From: CAZAKZ01 sp964485695 | GTDB taxonomy: Bacteria > Planctomycetota > JAFGQW01 | Direction of reading: 5' to 3' | Length of the DNA: 24,956 bases | Assembly (NCBI GenBank): GCA_964485695.1 | Contig: CAZAKZ010000085.1 | Coordinates: 1 to 24,956, forward strand | In this document: piece after piece, positions 24,029-24,956 of the stretch | Numbering within the stretch: the first letter of the stretch is position 1 | How the letters are laid out: every line of letters starts with the position of its first letter | Translations under genes and position numbers: made by a program | The notes under the pieces: model-generated | The model's input: only the letters and a program-made list of their open reading frames with translations | Databases searched by the model: none | What the model was told of the DNA's origin: nothing

Positions 24029-24127
24029 TTACGCATCGTGCGTAACGCATCATGCGTACTCCGGATGAGTCGCCCCCCCGCTTGACGCCGATGGAACGAT
24101 TACGCATAATGCGTAACGCACAGTGCG
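24029..24127 (+). promoter_or_regulatory. Two paired palindromes upstream of the third ATPase (operator array)
   Basis: Four palindromes occur in two matching pairs. Pair one: TTACGCATCGTGCGTAA (24029-24045) and ACGCATCATGCGT (24045-24057). Pair two: TTACGCATAATGCGTAA (24100-24116, perfect) and CGCACAGTGCG (24117-24127, perfect). Within each pair the centres are 14 bp apart (24037/24051 and 24108/24122), and the pairs are offset by 71 bp. The constant spacing suggests that adjacent dimers bind cooperatively, possibly looping between the pairs. One palindrome covers the -10 box, so repression is the likely effect. Confidence 0.75.
24082..24110 (+). promoter_or_regulatory. Sigma-70-type promoter of the third ATPase
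   Basis: TTGACG (24082-24087) and CATAAT (24105-24110) with an exact 17-base spacer closely match the consensus. The -10 box is the core of the perfect palindrome at 24100-24116. Transcription would start near 24117, about 40 bases before the ATG at 24158. Confidence 0.72.
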
Positions 24128-24157
24128 GTATTGAGCCGAATCGACGGGAGGGCAGCC

Positions 24158-24919
24158 ATGAAAAATCCGTTCCAGTATGGCCACGTGGTCCGCGGAGAGG
24201 CCTTTTGCAACCGCAAGCGCGAGCTTCGGGAACTTAGGCGAGCCGTGGAGAACGCCGAGAAACTCTTCGTTTACGCAGAGCGCCGGCTCGGAAAGACCTC
24301 ACTCGTCCGCAGCGTCCTGGACAAGCTCTCTCGGAAGCGTTTCGTCGCCGTCTACGTCGACCTCTGGCCGACCGACAGCGAACTCTCGTTCGTGAAACAA
24401 ACGGGCAAGGCGATCGCTCAGTCGCTTGCCACTACGGCGAGCAAGATGCTTGAAGCAGCCCGGTCGTATCTCAATCGGCTCGCGCCCAGCGTCACGATCG
24501 ACGAAGAGGGGAAACCCAAGGTCAGTTTCGGAATCTCCGAGTCGAACCGTGCCGTTCAGCAACTCGAGGACATTCTCGACGTGCCGGCTCGCATCGCCGC
24601 GCGCGGCCAGAAGCGAGTGGTGATCGTCTTCGACGAGTGTCAACGGATTCTGGAATACGGCAGCGACGCGGTCGAACGCAAGCTGAGGAGCGCCATCCAG
24701 CACCATGACGACGTGTGTTACCTCTTCCTCGGGAGCCGAAAGCACCTCATCCAAGGAATGTTCCTGGATACGTCGCGGCCGCTGTATCGCGCGGCTGGAC
24801 ACTATCCCCTTGCTCCTATCGATACGAAGTACTGGATTCCGTTCATCCGCAAACGTTTTCTCGACGCGCGAAGGAAGATCGACGACGAGATGATCGGCCG
24901 CCTGATCAGCGACAATTAG
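24158..24919 (+). CDS. AAA+ ATPase (ATPase_2-like), C-terminus truncated by an insertion
   Basis: 253 residues of a P-loop ATPase starting MKNPFQYGHVVRGEAFCNR, the usual opening of a family of roughly 370-400-residue proteins. Walker A is ERRLGKTS (41-48), Walker B is VVIVFDEC near 190, and the sensor strand YLFLGSRKH follows. The reading frame then runs into a repeat, and its last residues ISDN and the TAG stop are encoded by that repeat. The C-terminal lid and winged helix are therefore missing, and the product is probably inactive or altered. The ATG at 24158 has GGGAGG about six bases upstream. It belongs to a different branch from the two ATPases at 149 and 14192: no PD-(D/E)XK domain is visible. 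Confidence 0.82.
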   Translation: MKNPFQYGHVVRGEAFCNRKRELRELRRAVENAEKLFVYAERRLGKTSLVRSVLDKLSRKRFVAVYVDLWPTDSELSFVKQTGKAIAQSLATTASKMLEAARSYLNRLAPSVTIDEEGKPKVSFGISESNRAVQQLEDILDVPARIAARGQKRVVIVFDECQRILEYGSDAVERKLRSAIQHHDDVCYLFLGSRKHLIQGMFLDTSRPLYRAAGHYPLAPIDTKYWIPFIRKRFLDARRKIDDEMIGRLISDN

Positions 24920-24956
24920 AATTCCGGTCAGCGACAATTAGAATTCCCGCCTCAGG
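24903..24956. mobile_element. Terminus of an insertion sequence, IS21-like, with tandem end repeats
   Basis: The 20-mer TCAGCGACAATTAGAATTCC occurs at 24906-24925 and again at 24928-24947 (period 22). Multiple short repeats at the ends and a 5' TG (24903) are hallmarks of IS21-family elements. The repeat begins inside the ATPase gene and the window ends before any transposase. Family assignment is inferred from the end structure alone, and the exact boundary is uncertain by a few bases. Confidence 0.6.

Noticed and set aside
24029..24127. Possible small CRISPR array
   Set aside because: Only two units, themselves made of palindromes overlapping a promoter; no repeated spacer-sized unit and no cas genes.

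Overview
The window reads as about 25 kb of a GC-rich bacterial chromosome, most likely from an uncultured Planctomycetota-like lineage. That placement is inferred from the mix of large secreted proteins (CotH kinase fold with lamin-tail domain, a cytosolic-carboxypeptidase-like M14 enzyme with a LamG module, HEAT-repeat proteins) and from a shared C-terminal beta-domain on four of them. No rRNA, tRNA or marker gene is present to confirm it. Both edges are mobile DNA: the left edge is the last ~53 nt of a group II intron (domain VI with its bulged branch-point A), and the right edge is a tandem-repeat terminus that looks like an IS21-type insertion sequence.

Layout. 1-53 intron 3' end. 149-1570 (-) AAA+ ATPase with a PD-(D/E)XK-like C-terminus, preceded by a long perfect inverted repeat. 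1888-2526 (-) VapBC-type toxin-antitoxin pair with a clear promoter and an overlapping palindrome. 2671-3210 (-) GNAT acetyltransferase, divergent from an M20 dipeptidase at 3330-4694 (+). 4664-11350 (-) a tightly packed four-gene run: AMP-forming acyl-CoA synthetase, Na+/Ca2+ antiporter, AI-2E/PerM-family permease, and a large GT-C/YfhO-like membrane protein. 11473-13884 (-) secreted M14 carboxypeptidase with LamG. 14192-15619 (+) a second ATPase/PD-(D/E)XK gene in an AT-rich island. 15990-23850 a cluster of five secreted proteins with a possible frameshifted small gene among them. 24158-24919 (+) a third ATPase, cut short by the right-edge element.

How the genes relate. The minus-strand run looks like one transcription unit of metabolism and membrane transport, although its proteins have no obvious shared pathway. 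The secreted proteins (M14/LamG, 15990, 17024, CotH/LTD) are tied together by their common C-terminal domain, which may be a sorting or surface-attachment module. The most unusual theme is three separate ATPases of the archaeal-type ATPase_2 superfamily in 25 kb, each preceded by its own unrelated palindromic element. In the third gene one palindrome sits exactly on a near-consensus -10 box, which points to autoregulation. These ATPases, the toxin-antitoxin pair, the intron and the IS end make the flanks look like accessory DNA around a more conserved metabolic core.
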